Of a stretch of 64,000 nt of DNA, positions 54,801 through 62,670 are shown piece after piece. The DNA comes from Galaxea fascicularis. Its lineage: Eukaryota > Cnidaria > Anthozoa > Scleractinia > Euphylliidae. The stretch lies in NCBI GenBank assembly GCA_948470475.1, contig OX419340.1, positions 19,565,516 through 19,629,515 on the forward strand. Reading direction: 5' to 3'. Under the pieces are notes generated by a model. The model made no database searches. It saw only the letters and a program-made list of their open reading frames with translations, and was not told the DNA's origin. The translations under genes and the position numbers were made by a program. Numbering within the stretch: the first letter of the stretch is position 1; each line of letters starts with the position of its first letter.

Positions 54801-57800
54801 ATTGATGCTAAACTGTCATTTTCATGTGCTAATGTCATATTTCAATAGGCACCTTTCAATTCACTCAAAAGTAAGTTACCACCTGACCCTCTTGGTAAAA
54901 TGTGACTGAATTTGTGCCCCTTGCCCTTTACTTTCCTTCAGTTGTTTGAGTATAGTCACAAGTAAAATGATGTTTTTTAGTAACACCTTGAGAGTTTGGG
55001 ACCTTGATTTAGAAAATCGCAAGATACGCCCACATGAAGTTGGTATGGGTCAGTTAAAACGGACAGTCAAGTGCATTCAGGTAAGTTTGAAAGAAGAAAC
55101 TACTGCTTGCTGGACTTCCAAGTTTTTGACCACGTACATCAATGACAAACCAAAGGACAGCTGAAATCTCCCTTTGCAGTATAATTAGCTACTTAATTTG
55201 GCTGAATCCTCATGAGGCTTTATCCTTTTTGTTGTACATGCTATTGGTCTGCACTTTGTTGTGGGTTGCTTTATTATATTAATTAACATCAATTCCTATT
55301 CTTTTCCAATTGTGCTGAGTAGATGAGTAATGATGACAGCCACTTTTATTGTGGAACCACCACTGGAGACATTCTTGAGGTAAAAGTTGTAATATGTGCA
55401 GTTTTAAAACATCAGTGGCACCTGTGACCCCTACCACAGAGGTTTTCCCTTCCTCCTTACCCCTTCCTCATTGCACTTCCTTTTAATTCAAGACTTTGAA
55501 CTTTGAAAACCCTCTCTCCTATCCATGCAGTCCCTTGAAATATCAAGAAGACCGTTACAGAATACAAAATATAAAATAAAGCCCTGACTTGTGCATTGTC
55601 TTATGATCAACTCGATTTTTTTTAGGTCAATGTCAAGAATTACTTGATGACTGATTATGGCCCTAAAGACAGTGAACGGCTCAGCTGTGGAGTGCTTGCA
55701 ATCCGTATTCTCATGACTGGTGATGTGCTAGTTGGTGCTGGAGATGGAACAGTTGCCATCATCAGAATAATGAAAGGAAAATTCAAGAAATCTCCGTAAG
55801 TACATTTGTCTGTAATTTTTCCCACATACGTACTGAAAAAAATTACAGACAAATGCATGGGAAATTGAAAATTCCACCGGGTAAATTTTAGAGCAGTTTA
55901 AGGAACCTTAGATTTAGTAACTTCAGTTTCCAGTTCATAAATGTTTCTACATTCAAGGCTTTTACAAGTTATTTGACATCGGTTTCCCACATAAACACTG
56001 TTATTTCGGAAGCATTTGCCTACCTGTCAAGATGGCGTTGGAAACCGTGATAATTTAAGGGCTATTACTGAGCTTACATGGTCTGGCAGATAACAGGATT
56101 TGATAATCTTGCTGGCTGCTTTTCGAGGAGAACTTTTTCAACCAGGGGGAGGGTTTTAATAAGTGATTACAGAATTTACAGTTAGTTGCAGTTGGTTGAC
56201 ATGGTCGTATCATTACTTGGGAAATGGGTTAGTGATATTTGCTAGTACCTCCAAGGGATGGTTTTGAGTTTGTCTTTGATCATTTAACCAAGAATGTAAC
56301 ACAGGTTTCGTAGAGCTTTTTTCACAAGAATGAGTAAGTTTACATCTATGTTTCTTAGGCAATAGAAATTAAACCTCTGTATATAATACCTATTAATGCA
56401 CCTTCCAATTTGAGGGTTTGCAGTGGCTCAATCTGAGAGTGATTTCTTGCTGTGTGATTGTTTTAACCAGCACTGTCAAATTGGATAGTGGAGTAACATC
56501 AATAGCACTGCGTGGCCAAGGACATCAGGTGAGCATATGTTACTAAGCCATGACAGTCCAGGGAGTTCTGATTGCTAGTAGTCATGTATGTAATCATTTA
56601 TATGTACCAGTGGTTATATAAGTGTACTTGAGTGTGACTGAAGAATACTTAATTGTATTGAGGAAAAAACAATAAGCTTAGAAACATATCATTCTGCCTT
56701 ATCATAGGAATATTTTCAATTTTTCTATGGACAAGGATACAAAGATCTATTCACACTGCCTGAAAGAACACTTTAGAATTAGCAAATTGTCCTGGGGGCG
56801 GGGGTACTCCCCGGAATTCTTGGTAGGGGTGTGCTGCCTGGTTCTCCAAATCCTGACCCTATTTCAGACCAAAATAAATTCCATTTTCCACACGGGTCCG
56901 TTTTCAGACCTGGCCTCTTAAATCCATACCTGTTTTCAGACCTGAGATTGCGGTTACAAATTTTCCTACTGGCTTTGCATCAGTGCTGAAGCCAAGAATT
57001 GGTAAAATTCAGCTTGAGGGATATATTTTGGTTACTTCTCTTTCTCTATTATTCATTTGGAGAGACAAATACGTTTGTACATTCTCGTCATTCTCTTGAA
57101 AATGATACCCGATTTAAGACCATAATGGTCAAAATCTTTACCCGTTTTTAGACCAAAATGGCTAAAAAACAATAACCATGAGGGGCGGCACATCCCTATA
57201 TAACTTATAGGCAAACTCATAGGCAAACTCATAGGCAAATTGTTTCAATTTGGGAGTCATATCTTTTGCTGTGTTAATCCAAAAACCGTGAACACTTTGA
57301 TTTCATTTTGACATTTCCCATTGTGCAGCAACAACAACAACAACAAATAACCTTTATTAATATTTAACAATTTAGAAGAACATGTACAACTCGCATTTAG
57401 CTTAAGCTAGTCGAGGCGAGTTGTGCAGGAAAAAAAAAAGAAAAGAAGAAAATAAACCAATTTGTAAGCTTCAAATAACAGACTATGGACCATCACAGGA
57501 ATAAATTATAAATAAAATACAATCATTAGCATCCGGGGATAAACATGGTTACACAATTGATTGGTAAAAGGTAGCTAAATTAAACCTAAACAAACTAAAC
57601 AGGCAAAGAGATTAACAGTGATTTGTTACAAAAGTTATGTAAAATATAAATTAATTTTGGATAGTAAATTAGGTGCCTCAATATAATCCTCCTCAGTTTT
57701 TAGATTCCCAGTAATATAGTCCTGAGCACTGTAAGCCCGCAAAGTTTACAGAGGTTTGTGTGGAGATGGATGGATCGAGGTTGCCCATTAATCCATGCAA

Positions 57801-59387
57801 GAGTCTGAGACATCATGAAACAATATATTTTTAAGAATAAAAGGTTTGCCTCTCAAAATAGGCTAGTTATAATAATGATAATAATAACAGGCTTAATTTA
57901 AAGAGGGTGAAACACTTAACAGTATAAGTCCTAAGACACTGATGCCTCTGTGGCCCTCAAAATCAAATAAACTTTAAATCAAATCAAATCAAATCAAATG
58001 TTGGTTTTTGAGGAGAGAGGAAAACCGGAGTACCCGGAGAAAAACCTCTCGGATCAGAGTAGAGAACAACAAAATCAGCCCACCTTATGACACCAAGTGC
58101 GGGAATCGCACCCGGGACACATTGGTGGAAGGCGAGCGCTCTTACCAGTACTGCGCCAACCCTGCTCCCCTTAGTTCTCTTTCAAAGTTTCTAGATATTA
58201 CCAGTCGAGGTCCCAACTGGTTTTATCTGAAAGTGGTAAACACCTGTTAACGTTCCTTGCTTGGAACGTGAAAAAAGATGATAAAAAAGGTATTCTGGTT
58301 GAGCTAAATTGACCATTTTAAAAGTAATTGTTGAACTCTTGTTGTTGTCCTTTTGAATTGATGGAACACCTCTTTACACTTTGAAAGCTTTTATGCCAGG
58401 GTCCTGACGAGGTATATTTTTGTCATTATGATCCTGTTTTTGGCCCAAATTTGTGATCCCTAATCCCAAAAACGTGGGGAAGTCTGATAAATGCAGATCT
58501 GGGGGCTGTAATCCATGAGACCCCAGGGCTTTGCTCCTAATGATATGATATACCTCCTTATGACCTTGTTTGTTGTTATTTTGTACTGTAATCATTTAAA
58601 AAGAGTTGTGAACTTTTTTATTTTCTGTTTTGGAAGCTGTAGCATGTCCATTTTGCAGTAACTGTAATAATGCTCTTCATACTGCTTTGCAGTTCTTTGT
58701 TGGAACTAAAAATTCTCAGATGTACTTGTTCAATTACACCACCTTTGAAGAAAGCATGTATGTCAGGATTAAGACCTGCCACTACTCACCCATAAATGAC
58801 ATCATATTTCCTTAGTAAGTTTGTTCAGCAATTTATATTATCTGAAGTTCTTGTACAAGCACAGTGCTTATTTTAAGGAGACAGTTAGAAATATAGAAAA
58901 TTCTCAGATCTGTTATTGATTGTTTGTGGGGCTAAAATGTTGAAATTAAAATTGTTAACGACTTTTTTCATAAAAGATTTCACGTCTGTGCTATCAAAGA
59001 TAGAATCATTTAAACGACTTATGGCGTTTCAGAGGACAGCCCCTCTATATGCAGTGGAGTTTCTAACGTTATTTGACGCAAAGCTCGGAGCTATTAACCC
59101 AGTTAGATAAATCATACAGCTGAACTTATCTTGGCGATAAACTCTCTTAAGGTTTTCCCTGATAAAGTATTGATTTCCAAACCGTTTGACCGCTAATTGG
59201 GGTAAACATTTCTGATTTGAGCGTGTGTTTGATTTCAGTGACTGCTCGGACTTGTTTCTTACTTGTGGCAAGAGTGAAATCCGAGTATGGAGCACCAATA
59301 CAAACCAGGAGATCGTACGAATCACTGTGCCCAACATGACTTGCAATGCTATTGCTATCATGCCATGTGGCTCATGCATCATAAGTG
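27724..59387 (+). CDS. CFAP52: Cilia- and flagella-associated protein 52 (WDR16), exons 1-9, 3' end outside window
   Basis: Exons: 27724-27772, 27982-28390, 38102-38230, 54981-55080, 55323-55379, 55626-55795, 56471-56528, 58693-58814, 59239-59387. All have GT donors and AG acceptors, and all phases join, giving 414 codons with no stop. The product is a WD40-repeat protein of the axonemal doublet microtubule inner proteins, needed for motile cilia. Diagnostic segments: LELHAIIGFAG, HLIYPLGNTIVV, SGHRGAVSCLAVS, GFQADVIIWDF, AFSPNDKYLVSLGGQDD, LRVWDLDLENRKIRP, GQLKRTVKCIQ, FYCGTTTGDILE, YSPINDIIFPY and ITVPNMTCNAIAIM. A Lys-rich loop after strand two (KEDRKAGSGARGVIKKGKSS) looks longer than in vertebrates. 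The last exon ends in phase 1, and the remaining roughly 200 residues must lie beyond 64000. Introns 2 and 3 are 9.7 and 16.8 kb and full of mobile elements. Confidence 0.95.
29024..29935. mobile_element. TIR element in CFAP52 intron 2
   Basis: CGATTCCAGAAAATATCCAT through CCACGGACGGC at the left pairs with AGCTGTCCGTGG through GGATATTTTCTGGAATTGCC at the right, giving TIRs of about 38 bp. Adjacent to each are G-rich units such as GGAATTCTGAAGG and GGGGGGG (29060-29165, 29785-29890). Non-coding. Target duplication not found. Confidence 0.55.
30690..30900 (-). mobile_element. tRNA-derived SINE, copy 1
   Basis: The minus strand carries GGCTTCATAGCTCAGTTGGT (A-box, plus-strand 30802-30821) and GGTCATGGGTTCAAGCCCC (B-box, 30768-30785). 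The T arm pairs well. The sequence then runs into TTTTTTCAGGCTTCTT and a body with AACTTGCAATCAC-type sequence. The head resembles a class of tRNA-headed SINEs that I recall as common in cnidarians. It is not a functional tRNA: the anticodon stem has a mismatch and there is a SINE body. Confidence 0.7.
30950..31080 (-). mobile_element. tRNA-derived SINE, copy 2, truncated and decayed
   Basis: A second copy of the neighbouring SINE in the same orientation: AAATGAAGAATGATCGTCG, ACAATTCTGTAAAGAAGCCT and ACTCAGGACTTCAAT match. The tRNA head is damaged (an ATGA insertion in the B-box region) and ends at CGATGCTCTATGAAG without the A-box. Confidence 0.65.
34085..34760 (+). repeat. Copy B of the interspersed repeat shared with 1185-2355
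   Basis: Matches the reverse complement of copy A over its whole length once the 275-bp element at 34317-34591 here and the 767-bp element there are removed. Divergence is by scattered substitutions. Confidence 0.65.
34317..34591. mobile_element. Harbinger-like MITE with TTA duplication
   Basis: TGCACCTATCAGTGTCA and its exact inverted copy TGACACTGATAGGTGCA form the ends; TTA flanks both (34314-34316 and 34592-34594). The interior is G-rich on the left and C-rich on the right. Copy A near 2075-2095 shows the empty site, reading straight from TTTGTTA into the CTTGGCAAACTGG-type sequence. Confidence 0.75.
34761..36055. other. Interior of the 3-kb element, no recognised gene
   Basis: AT-rich. 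Near 35640-35810 lies a GTTTTCAAATGAAAATGCATT-type block ending GTCCGGGGCCTTAG, which looks like one end of a further small MITE. Nothing else is interpretable. Confidence 0.3.
37346..38101. other. CFAP52 intron 2, 3' part
   Basis: AT-rich intron sequence ending in the acceptor TTTATAG at 38101. Nothing else recognised. Confidence 0.4.
38745..39370 (+). repeat. TAAAATAG subterminal repeat array, left
   Basis: Dozens of copies of TAAAATAG and its complement CTATTTTA, spaced 8-25 bp. First mostly CTATTTT orientation (38745-38850), then AAAATAG orientation (38865-39365), with a longer period of about 140 bp visible (GATGAATAGCTGTAGAATAGGGG recurs). Confidence 0.8.
41112..42145 (+). pseudogene. 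C2H2 zinc-finger/transposase-like gene of the CACTA-like element, truncated
   Basis: Exon 1 has an ATG at 41112 (MESLESRSDDELNNDVNSLY) and a C2H2 finger YKCTICGRILSRKQRLETHL with His-x4-His. A donor at GCAAAG|GTGAG (41286) and an acceptor AACAG before 41394 lead into EGYHIRKFKRYLDN. After a frame change comes an acidic Ser/Glu linker. Then, from 41798, comes a domain with VKDVIDLVKVTCTESVTFKS and a Cys cluster CGQCELHVYDICEVCLRLFP with CSTTGW. The Cys-rich block resembles the region ahead of the DDE domain in large cnidarian transposases. Coding ends where a MITE-like sequence begins, and no catalytic domain remains. Confidence 0.5.
42143..42357. mobile_element. MITE-like insertion with TTTATATGGAGAAAAGTTG repeats
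   Basis: Begins GGCCCCGTTTATATGGAGAA and ends in an inverted version (GCCCCTAGGAGGGTGACCC near 42332-42350). The unit TTATATGGAGAAAAGTT recurs at about 42155 and 42310. It follows directly on the truncated coding region. Ends are only partly resolved. Confidence 0.45.
43036..43320. repeat. Palindromic terminal region of the DIRS element
   Basis: About 84-bp arms, GAGAAATTAAACGAGACTTA through GGCATAAGAGATCACATG (43036-43120) and its inverted copy (43237-43320), around a loop containing the 22-bp block complementary to the far end of the element. Each arm includes TTCTATCACATGACC, the DIRS terminal sequence. Confidence 0.75.
43633..44796 (-). CDS. DIRS tyrosine recombinase
   Basis: 387 aa, ATG to stop, intact. 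It cuts and rejoins circular DNA copies, taking the place of an integrase. Catalytic residues of the tyrosine recombinase fold: Arg224 (TGQRGQAIYLL), Lys252 (HTKTSK), His334-x-x-Arg337 (TAHSTR), Trp360 (GWASAQTF) and the nucleophile Tyr370 (FSKFYNK). The N-terminal SAM-like core-binding domain covers about residues 75-180 (MGTQKQYKTCIEKWLAFC). The first 70 residues are Ser/Thr/Pro-rich. Fifteen bases separate it from the RNase H stop. Confidence 0.92.
   Translation of the reverse strand: MSTKNCPGPSQRNSDHPSLANSNLVFTSATAAMPSTLDIKTLEEPTATCHPTSTPTAQQATPNGLSALRESFTQFNVSPDVTKILMASWRMGTQKQYKTCIEKWLAFCHQRGITYSSPKINEGLDFLMTLYNQGLSYSTINTARSALSSIITVDSGKHFGSHPLVLRFFKGIYELRKPQPKYNCIWDVSKVLTYLRTLHPHDAISLKSLTLKLVMLLLLVTGQRGQAIYLLSLDGMTVNTTSCQFQLLQHTKTSKPGQQCKPLVINEYTPDPKLCPLSTLKEYIQKTTPLRTGEKQLFLSFVRPHKAVSRDTISRWTKEVLKLSGIDITTFTAHSTRAATASKANAKDVPLDVILSTIGWASAQTFSKFYNKPVAKENNMVDAILSS
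44811..45623 (-). CDS. DIRS RNase H domain, pol C-terminal half
   Basis: Domain with the four acidic sites in order: IVQTDASTLGWG, INILELQAAFFAL, LQIDNTTAVAYIN and GKLNVSADSKSR, followed by the DIRS-type C-terminal extension ELNIDLFATRLNNQLPLYCS. It removes the RNA strand during reverse transcription. There is no ATG; the frame is entered from the RT ORF through a one-base shift at an 8-T run, so this half is probably cut off from RT in this copy. Ends with FYAFPP. Confidence 0.85.
   Translation of the reverse strand: MTRPLISEVAEVIGLMVSNFPGVQFGPLHYRSLERDKTYALTTHKGDYKSHMTLTPSSVAELTWWIDNMPHSSRDIIHPTPFMIVQTDASTLGWGAVYGDHEVGGRWTSLERTRHINILELQAAFFALKSFCKETINGHIQLQIDNTTAVAYINNMGGSKSPQLNSLAREIWDWCIQRQLWVSATHIAGKLNVSADSKSRKFQDKHEWMLNKEAFQVILSSYPELNIDLFATRLNNQLPLYCSWKPDPGCAFVDALTIDWRKFNFYAFPP
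45655..46476 (-). CDS. DIRS reverse transcriptase, pol N-terminal half
   Basis: 273 aa. RT motifs in order: FVSPIFLRPKPDGSHRVILN (89-108), MASIDLKDAYYSVPV (138-152, first catalytic Asp142), LPNGLSSAPRIFTKLL (174-189), YIDDSYLQ (206-213, catalytic Asp pair), LGFHLHPTKS and LTFLGFRLDS. It closes at a stop just after ENFF, where the minus strand has eight T. Removing the shift would let it continue into RNase H. The start used is the first ATG after the gag stop; pol lies in another frame from gag. Confidence 0.88.
   Translation of the reverse strand: MLLAGQGSFRAGQIMWSLPHWQEITSDPTILQCVKGVKIEFKPGMIPFQANMRPSTFNQSQHDLVAVEIDKLLLKGVLKVSSPEPGEFVSPIFLRPKPDGSHRVILNLKLFNEFVQYHHFKMDTLESAIRMMKPGCSMASIDLKDAYYSVPVAKEHQKYLKFVFNGMLYQYTCLPNGLSSAPRIFTKLLKPVYASLHTLGHLSLGYIDDSYLQGDSARECSSNIKATALLFNRLGFHLHPTKSVIIPTQTLTFLGFRLDSLSMTVSPTRENFF
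46548..47561 (-). CDS. DIRS gag-like protein
   Basis: 337 aa, ATG to TAA, intact. An acidic N-terminal coiled coil (ILSEVKALKEQVTTLKESVE, about 25-45) is followed by a helical middle with VNPLIWNQLPAPVRTQDSKS and a capsid-like helical part LITYLTDAIALSLQCYHDIN. The basic, Asn/Gln/Arg-rich C terminus contains YNCTNQGTQGNRRFHPYQRP, without a CCHC zinc knuckle. Position and layout match the first ORF of DIRS elements. Presumed RNA-binding particle protein. Confidence 0.85.
   Translation of the reverse strand: MADLDGENITEQETPALTEAISAILSEVKALKEQVTTLKESVELAEIDPEIEENLVEDENNDEIESLSTRVARLGSTPAEQTKDGTKSLLQDIASELDLSERTDRPVDEGLAKIVLSLLKDKLPEDESQMRIDKYSRPENVEGLRTPRVNPLIWNQLPAPVRTQDSKSQKTQNALIASLVATIKATDHVLQQQPSGKAQDKELITYLTDAIALSLQCYHDINSTRRQAMKKDLHKDYAALCSAATVPATSEYLFGDLSKLTKDISEANKLTKKVRPPQLNTARNGNSGSNARRYNCTNQGTQGNRRFHPYQRPRNDFLAKGRPPRTRLKKEGESKQA
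47834..48284 (+). repeat. TAAAATAG subterminal repeat array, right
   Basis: AAAATAG and TAAAATAG units, dense from about 47955 to 48270, forming the right end of the CACTA-like element. The DIRS element inserted next to this array, in sequence also containing AATAGTATTAAAATATACT. Confidence 0.75.
48288..50330. other. CFAP52 intron 3, mostly unannotated
   Basis: AT-rich. Around 49515-49570 there is a B-box-like GGGTTCAAATCC motif on the minus strand with a partial T arm, but no good tRNA fold; possibly a decayed SINE. Two weakly similar blocks near 48480-48600 and 48660-48790 (CCAGATATGAACTGCAGATA and CCAGGTATGAACTGGAGATA) look like a degenerate direct repeat of about 190-bp period. Confidence 0.4.
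50111..50230 (+). repeat. Inverted-repeat partner of 53627-53738
   Basis: GTGCACAGGATGCAGAGGAG through TACTTTGTACAATAAAGAT and CTGTTCTGAATTGTG matches the reverse complement of 53627-53738 with scattered differences. Each copy contains an AATAAA. The pair brackets 3.4 kb. Confidence 0.65.
50331..51838. repeat. 754-bp tandem duplication
   Basis: 50331-51084 and 51085-51838 are the same sequence head to tail with a period of 754 bp. The two copies encode identical minus-strand translations of 78-codon and 60-codon frames, so I saw no difference across those parts. No gene recognised in the unit. Either a recent duplication or an assembly join of two haplotypes. Confidence 0.9.
52095..52975 (-). 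mobile_element. CR1-like LINE reverse-transcriptase fragment
   Basis: On the minus strand: MDFSKAFDKVNHAVLLQKLC (52959 down), then SSGVPQRSILGPLFF, a gap and frame changes, LLLFMLMI in place of the catalytic YADD area, then ELKDLGIITNHHLSWNPHID and a C-terminal stretch with LEKRRSLADVTFIYKVLN. Domain order and spacing are those of CR1/Rex-like RT. Multiple frameshifts: dead. Confidence 0.75.
52976..53626. repeat. Unclassified repeat, related to 54100-54655
   Basis: The right ends of both blocks share GTTAACTAARTTAAATTRCATTTAA (about 53503-53530 and 54625-54652). Both are rich in ACACA and AACAACAAC runs, which suggests two copies of one family. An AC microsatellite lies at 53400-53426. ORFs here have no recognisable content. 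Confidence 0.35.
53627..53738 (-). repeat. Inverted-repeat partner of 50111-50230
   Basis: Reverse complement of the block at 50.1 kb (AATCTTTATTGTACAAAGTA and AAACTCCTCTGCA are shared). Directly followed by a MITE. Confidence 0.65.
53744..53973. mobile_element. MITE with AGGGACCTTTAGATTTG ends
   Basis: AGGGACCTTTAGATTTGAGT and its inverted copy ending AAATCTAAAGGTCCCT. Just inside are palindrome-like units GTACGAGTAC and CGTACTCGTACTCG. 230 bp, non-coding. Target duplication not resolved. Confidence 0.65.
53974..54980. other. CFAP52 intron 3, 3' end
   Basis: Includes the repeat-like block 54100-54655 described with its partner, then plain intron to the acceptor TTTTTTAG at 54980. Confidence 0.4.
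56780..57245. other. Repeat-derived sequence in CFAP52 intron 7
   Basis: A GGGGGCGGGGGTACTCCCCGG-type start and repeated TTTTCAGACC and TTTAGACCAAAATGG units suggest a degenerate mobile element, and a short ATAGGCAAACTC tandem repeat follows (57206-57240). Ends not resolved. Confidence 0.4.
57320..58170 (-). mobile_element. tRNA-derived SINE with LINE-like tail debris
   Basis: The minus strand starts with GGGGAGCAGGGTTGGCGCAG, TACTGGTAAGAGCGCTCGCC (A-box region, plus 58130-58165) and CCCGGGTGCGATTCCCGCAC (B-box, 58095-58115). The body contains CTCTACTCTGATCCGAGAGG and TTTTTCTCCGGGTACTCCGG to about 58005. Left of it are AAATC tandem units (57965-57998) and further repeat sequence with AATAA tails. 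I recall this as a common cnidarian SINE type. The SINE proper is about 57965-58170. Confidence 0.7.
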
Positions 59388-59669
59388 GTAAGAACCTTTT
59401 GCTTAATCAACTGACAACGTGGCAAAGCTAACTCACTTGTCACCCTCACAGTTGCAGCTGAAATTGAAGACAAACAGTATAAACGAAACATAACAGTTAA
59501 GATAAAAGGGTAATTGTCTAGGCTGTTTATTGACTTGCGACTTGCATCATGTGGCAGACGGTGTGTTTCTTAAGTCTTGCACGGTTGATTATCACCAGAA
59601 GGCATTTTGTTTGGTGATAACTTTTTGGCCCGTTTTGACAACTTGAGTTCTTATTGATTAACCCCCTTC

Positions 59670-59674
<5 letters not shown>

Positions 59675-59715
<41 letters not shown>
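59675..59715 (+). repeat. C-run and AC microsatellite
   Basis: A poly-C run followed by about 14 AC dinucleotides (59670-59714). Simple repeat in the intron after CFAP52 exon 9. Confidence 0.9.
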
Positions 59716-59716
<1 letters not shown>

Positions 59717-60389
59717 CTCGCACTTGATATGACACTTCCTCAAACATTAAATTTGGGATGTAAGAAGGAAGCTAAAGAACCTGAGTTATTACTACGAAGC
59801 AGGGAAATTGAAGCGAATATTTGGTTGGAGCAACGTTACATATATATTGCACGTTATTGCAATCAATATTGTTGAAATGAAATCTGTTTTCTCAAGAAAT
59901 TTTAGCTTTACCAGTTGTTAATGCATGCATCAACCGTTTTTTTTTCAAAGCCGTTCAAAACCACAGAGTTTCTGAGTAGGGACTTCACTGTCACTCAGTA
60001 ACTATAGCAAAAACCTGTTGCGTTTGCTTTGTTTTTGCTTTGCTTCGCTAGATGTGATTGGCCAGGAAAACTTGCGCCACTTTTTCAACCAGTGAAAAGC
60101 TGAACCAAAATCAATCGCGACCTGCAAGCACGCATTTACCCGCGCTTTACGCCGGTTTCTTGTGACATGTAATTGCTTCGTATTCTGATTGGCTCATCCC
60201 ACTGTTTAGGTTTGTTGTGATTGGCTGAAGTAATTGCTTTTGGTCTGGTTTCACAACACTCGTTTGAAAACTACCACTTGTCGGAGAAAAGTTAAACTTT
60301 TTATTATTCTTTTAGTAACGTTACACATTTACTAAAAGAGCACAATGCTAGCACAAGTAGGAGCACACAGTGAGGCCTCCCCTTGATGA

Positions 60390-60830
60390 ATTTATATGAA
60401 TTTATACTTAACTTGTCGATAAGGAACATTCAATAGAGGGTAGGTGCAATGCAGACAAAAGCAAATGATTGTGGGAAAAAAGCAATAAAGGGGGTCACCT
60501 CCCCCTGGCACCTGTCACACTTATCTCTCAGAGGAGAATAGAGAACAACAAAAAAAGGTGAGTGGCAGGGGGCAAACAGACAGCAAAACGGCAAAAACTA
60601 CACAAAGCAATCACGAGGGCAAAGCTTTGCAGAAATGGCAGAAATGCACATGTGCTAGGTGATCACCCGCTGGCTAACAGATAATTTCCCAGTTAACTAT
60701 GATTATAGATAATTGCATTTAACTTGTCGACAAGCAACATTCAATGGAGGGTAGGTGCCAACGGAGAGCAATGCAGGCAAAAAAAAATGATTGTGGGCAA
60801 AAAACAAATGAAGGGGAGTAACCATGGCAA
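60390..60830. repeat. Direct repeat of an intronic block
   Basis: AACTTGTCGATAAGGAACAT with GAGGGTAGGTGCAATGCAGA and ATGATTGTGGG (60406-60480) recurs as AACTTGTCGACAAGCAACAT with GAGGGTAGGTGCC, AATGCAGGCA and ATGATTGTGGG (60720-60800). The period is about 315 bp and divergence is moderate. Class unknown. Confidence 0.55.
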
Positions 60831-60881
60831 CCTCCCACCGCAAGGGAACTCCAAGCCAAAATAAGTGCTTAGATTCTCTGC

Positions 60882-61622
60882 TAGCAGAGGTCTTTCATGG
60901 CGAGAAATAAACGAGAAGAGAGAGACCTCTGCCGGTGCCCGAAGAGTTCTCTGTCGCGCAGGTGCCAGCGTGTCCTCAACAACAAATGACGTTTTGGTCA
61001 CATGGGACACGACTCGGCAAACTGGTTACTCAAATTACTTGACGGTTGACAACAAGCAAATGCTCCAGTCACGAATTTGCTATTTCTATGCTTTCGAGGG
61101 AAGGCAAGTCGCCTTAGATCTTGATAACTTTAATTTCCGGTCTTTTACACGATAATATCCAGTTCTTTATGAGGCAATTCAACGGAGACACAACCTAAAC
61201 GAGTGGCTTGGGACAGTAAAAATGTTTCGGCGGCTACGCGGACGGCCAGTTGGAAATTCAGGGATTTTCCGTAGTCTGTCGGAAGGCACAAAAATGTATC
61301 GCGTTTTTGCAAGAACACAATAATGTCTTTCTTTTGCATTGGTGTTATTTCCCTGATATTGTGATCGTTAGGGGAAGAAATAGCCGATGTTAATTATAGC
61401 GTGATCGAAACTTTGTTTTGCTTCCATTGTGACACAGTGGGTTCAGACGTTTTCAGCAGGGAATAAAAACAGAGGATGCGCAATCTTGTTTAACGGAAAC
61501 CGGTTTTCAAACACTGCCTGGTTTCGTCCTGAAATGTGGTTGGTGGTTAGATAAAAGGAACTCCTTCGGCACCGTTAGAGGTCTCTCTCTCGTTTATTTC
61601 TCGCCGTGAGAGACCTCTGCTA
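60882..61622. mobile_element. TIR element with GCAGAGGTCTCTC ends
   Basis: The left arm TAGCAGAGGTCTTTCATGGC through GAGAAATAAACGAG and GACCTCTGCCGGTGCC pairs with the right arm ending TCTCGCCGTGAGAGACCTCTGCTA. TIRs of about 65 bp that themselves contain a smaller inverted GAGAGACCTCT. 741 bp, no ORF of note. No target duplication seen. A related end fragment (GCAGAGGTCTCTTTTTGTG) lies near 25628. Confidence 0.65.
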
Positions 61623-61639
61623 TCAGGGAAGTGTTTGGA

Positions 61640-62670
61640 GAAAGGACGGACTAAATGGGAGGCAATTTCTTCTTCAGTTGCGACAACCGTGCCGGTTGCT
61701 CAGCCCGTGTTTACTATCTCAACCGAGACACTTTCCCAAGCGTTTTCGCAAGTATTGGGGACAATCCATACCACTGACAAATTTTAGTGGCATTCCAATC
61801 GAAAGGAGCGACGAGTTCAACGAGCAGCTAGGCGACAGGTTTCTTTTGCAGGTCACATTCCACAGGTCAAAGTACAGGTCACCGTGCTACAGATAAATAA
61901 ACAAGCCCAAAAGTGTCTCCTAGCCCCAATTACTATCCAAAATTTCTTTTTAGATCGTGATGAAACTGTTTGGCTTAGTTACCTATCGACAAAATAGTGA
62001 ACTGTACCTGTGACCTGTGGAATGTGACCCTGTGAAAGATACCTGCCTCTTTCGAGGGGCGAGGCACACACTTCGCATTTGGCGGCCTCTGTCGCTCCTA
62101 GCGTGTCATCAACATCAGGTAATGTCGTTGTTCCCTTTTTTATTTCCACCTATTCCACGGTGGAAAACCCTATGGTCTCGGCAGTTGCTCAGTCGCCCTT
62201 CATGGCACTTTCCGCGCCATCATCGTTTGTTTCTCCTGCGTGGGCATCGTCCGGCACAGTGTCTGCGCCATTATCGTTCGCCTGGTACTTCTCCCGTTTC
62301 GCTGTCGGTCGGGAAGGCTTTTGTAGTTGGCCCCGGCTATGCTCCAGCACCAAATAAGCTGGTCTCAAAAATAACTAGTGGTGTTTTTATGGAGCTAGCC
62401 GATCTTCTGGCGGAAAGTTTACGAACGCAAGAAACCGAGCCCCATACGTATTTGGATGGCGAATTGGTTGTTGCCCCAGCAAGGAAGCGTTTGGTGGAGA
62501 TAACCGATATTCTCACTTGGATCCAGACAGTTACCATCTATCAGGGGCACCCAACGAGAAACTTCGATGAAATATCTGTTCGGGAGAGTCTACCCGCTCT
62601 AAGACCAGGAATTCCTGCAGTCAGGCATGCAAATAATCCCCGGGAAATAATATGCTATAAATGGAAGTGA
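61640..62670 (+). pseudogene. Retroelement gag-like gene fragment
   Basis: After a Ser/Thr/Val-rich lead in shifting frames comes an ordered block from about 62305: LSVGKAFVVGPGYAPAPNKL, VSKITSGVFMELADLLAESL, a loop with LDGELVVAPARKRLV and EITDILTWIQTVTIYQ. From recalled sequences this looks like a gag-like domain common in cnidarian retroelements. It is broken by a small insertion at 61851-62030 bounded by CACATTCCACAGGTCA and its inverted copy. It stops at 62670 (CYKWK). Dead fragment. Confidence 0.45.

Noticed and set aside
58095..58165. Functional tRNA gene
   Set aside because: The head of a SINE: the acceptor stem does not pair and a typical SINE body follows.
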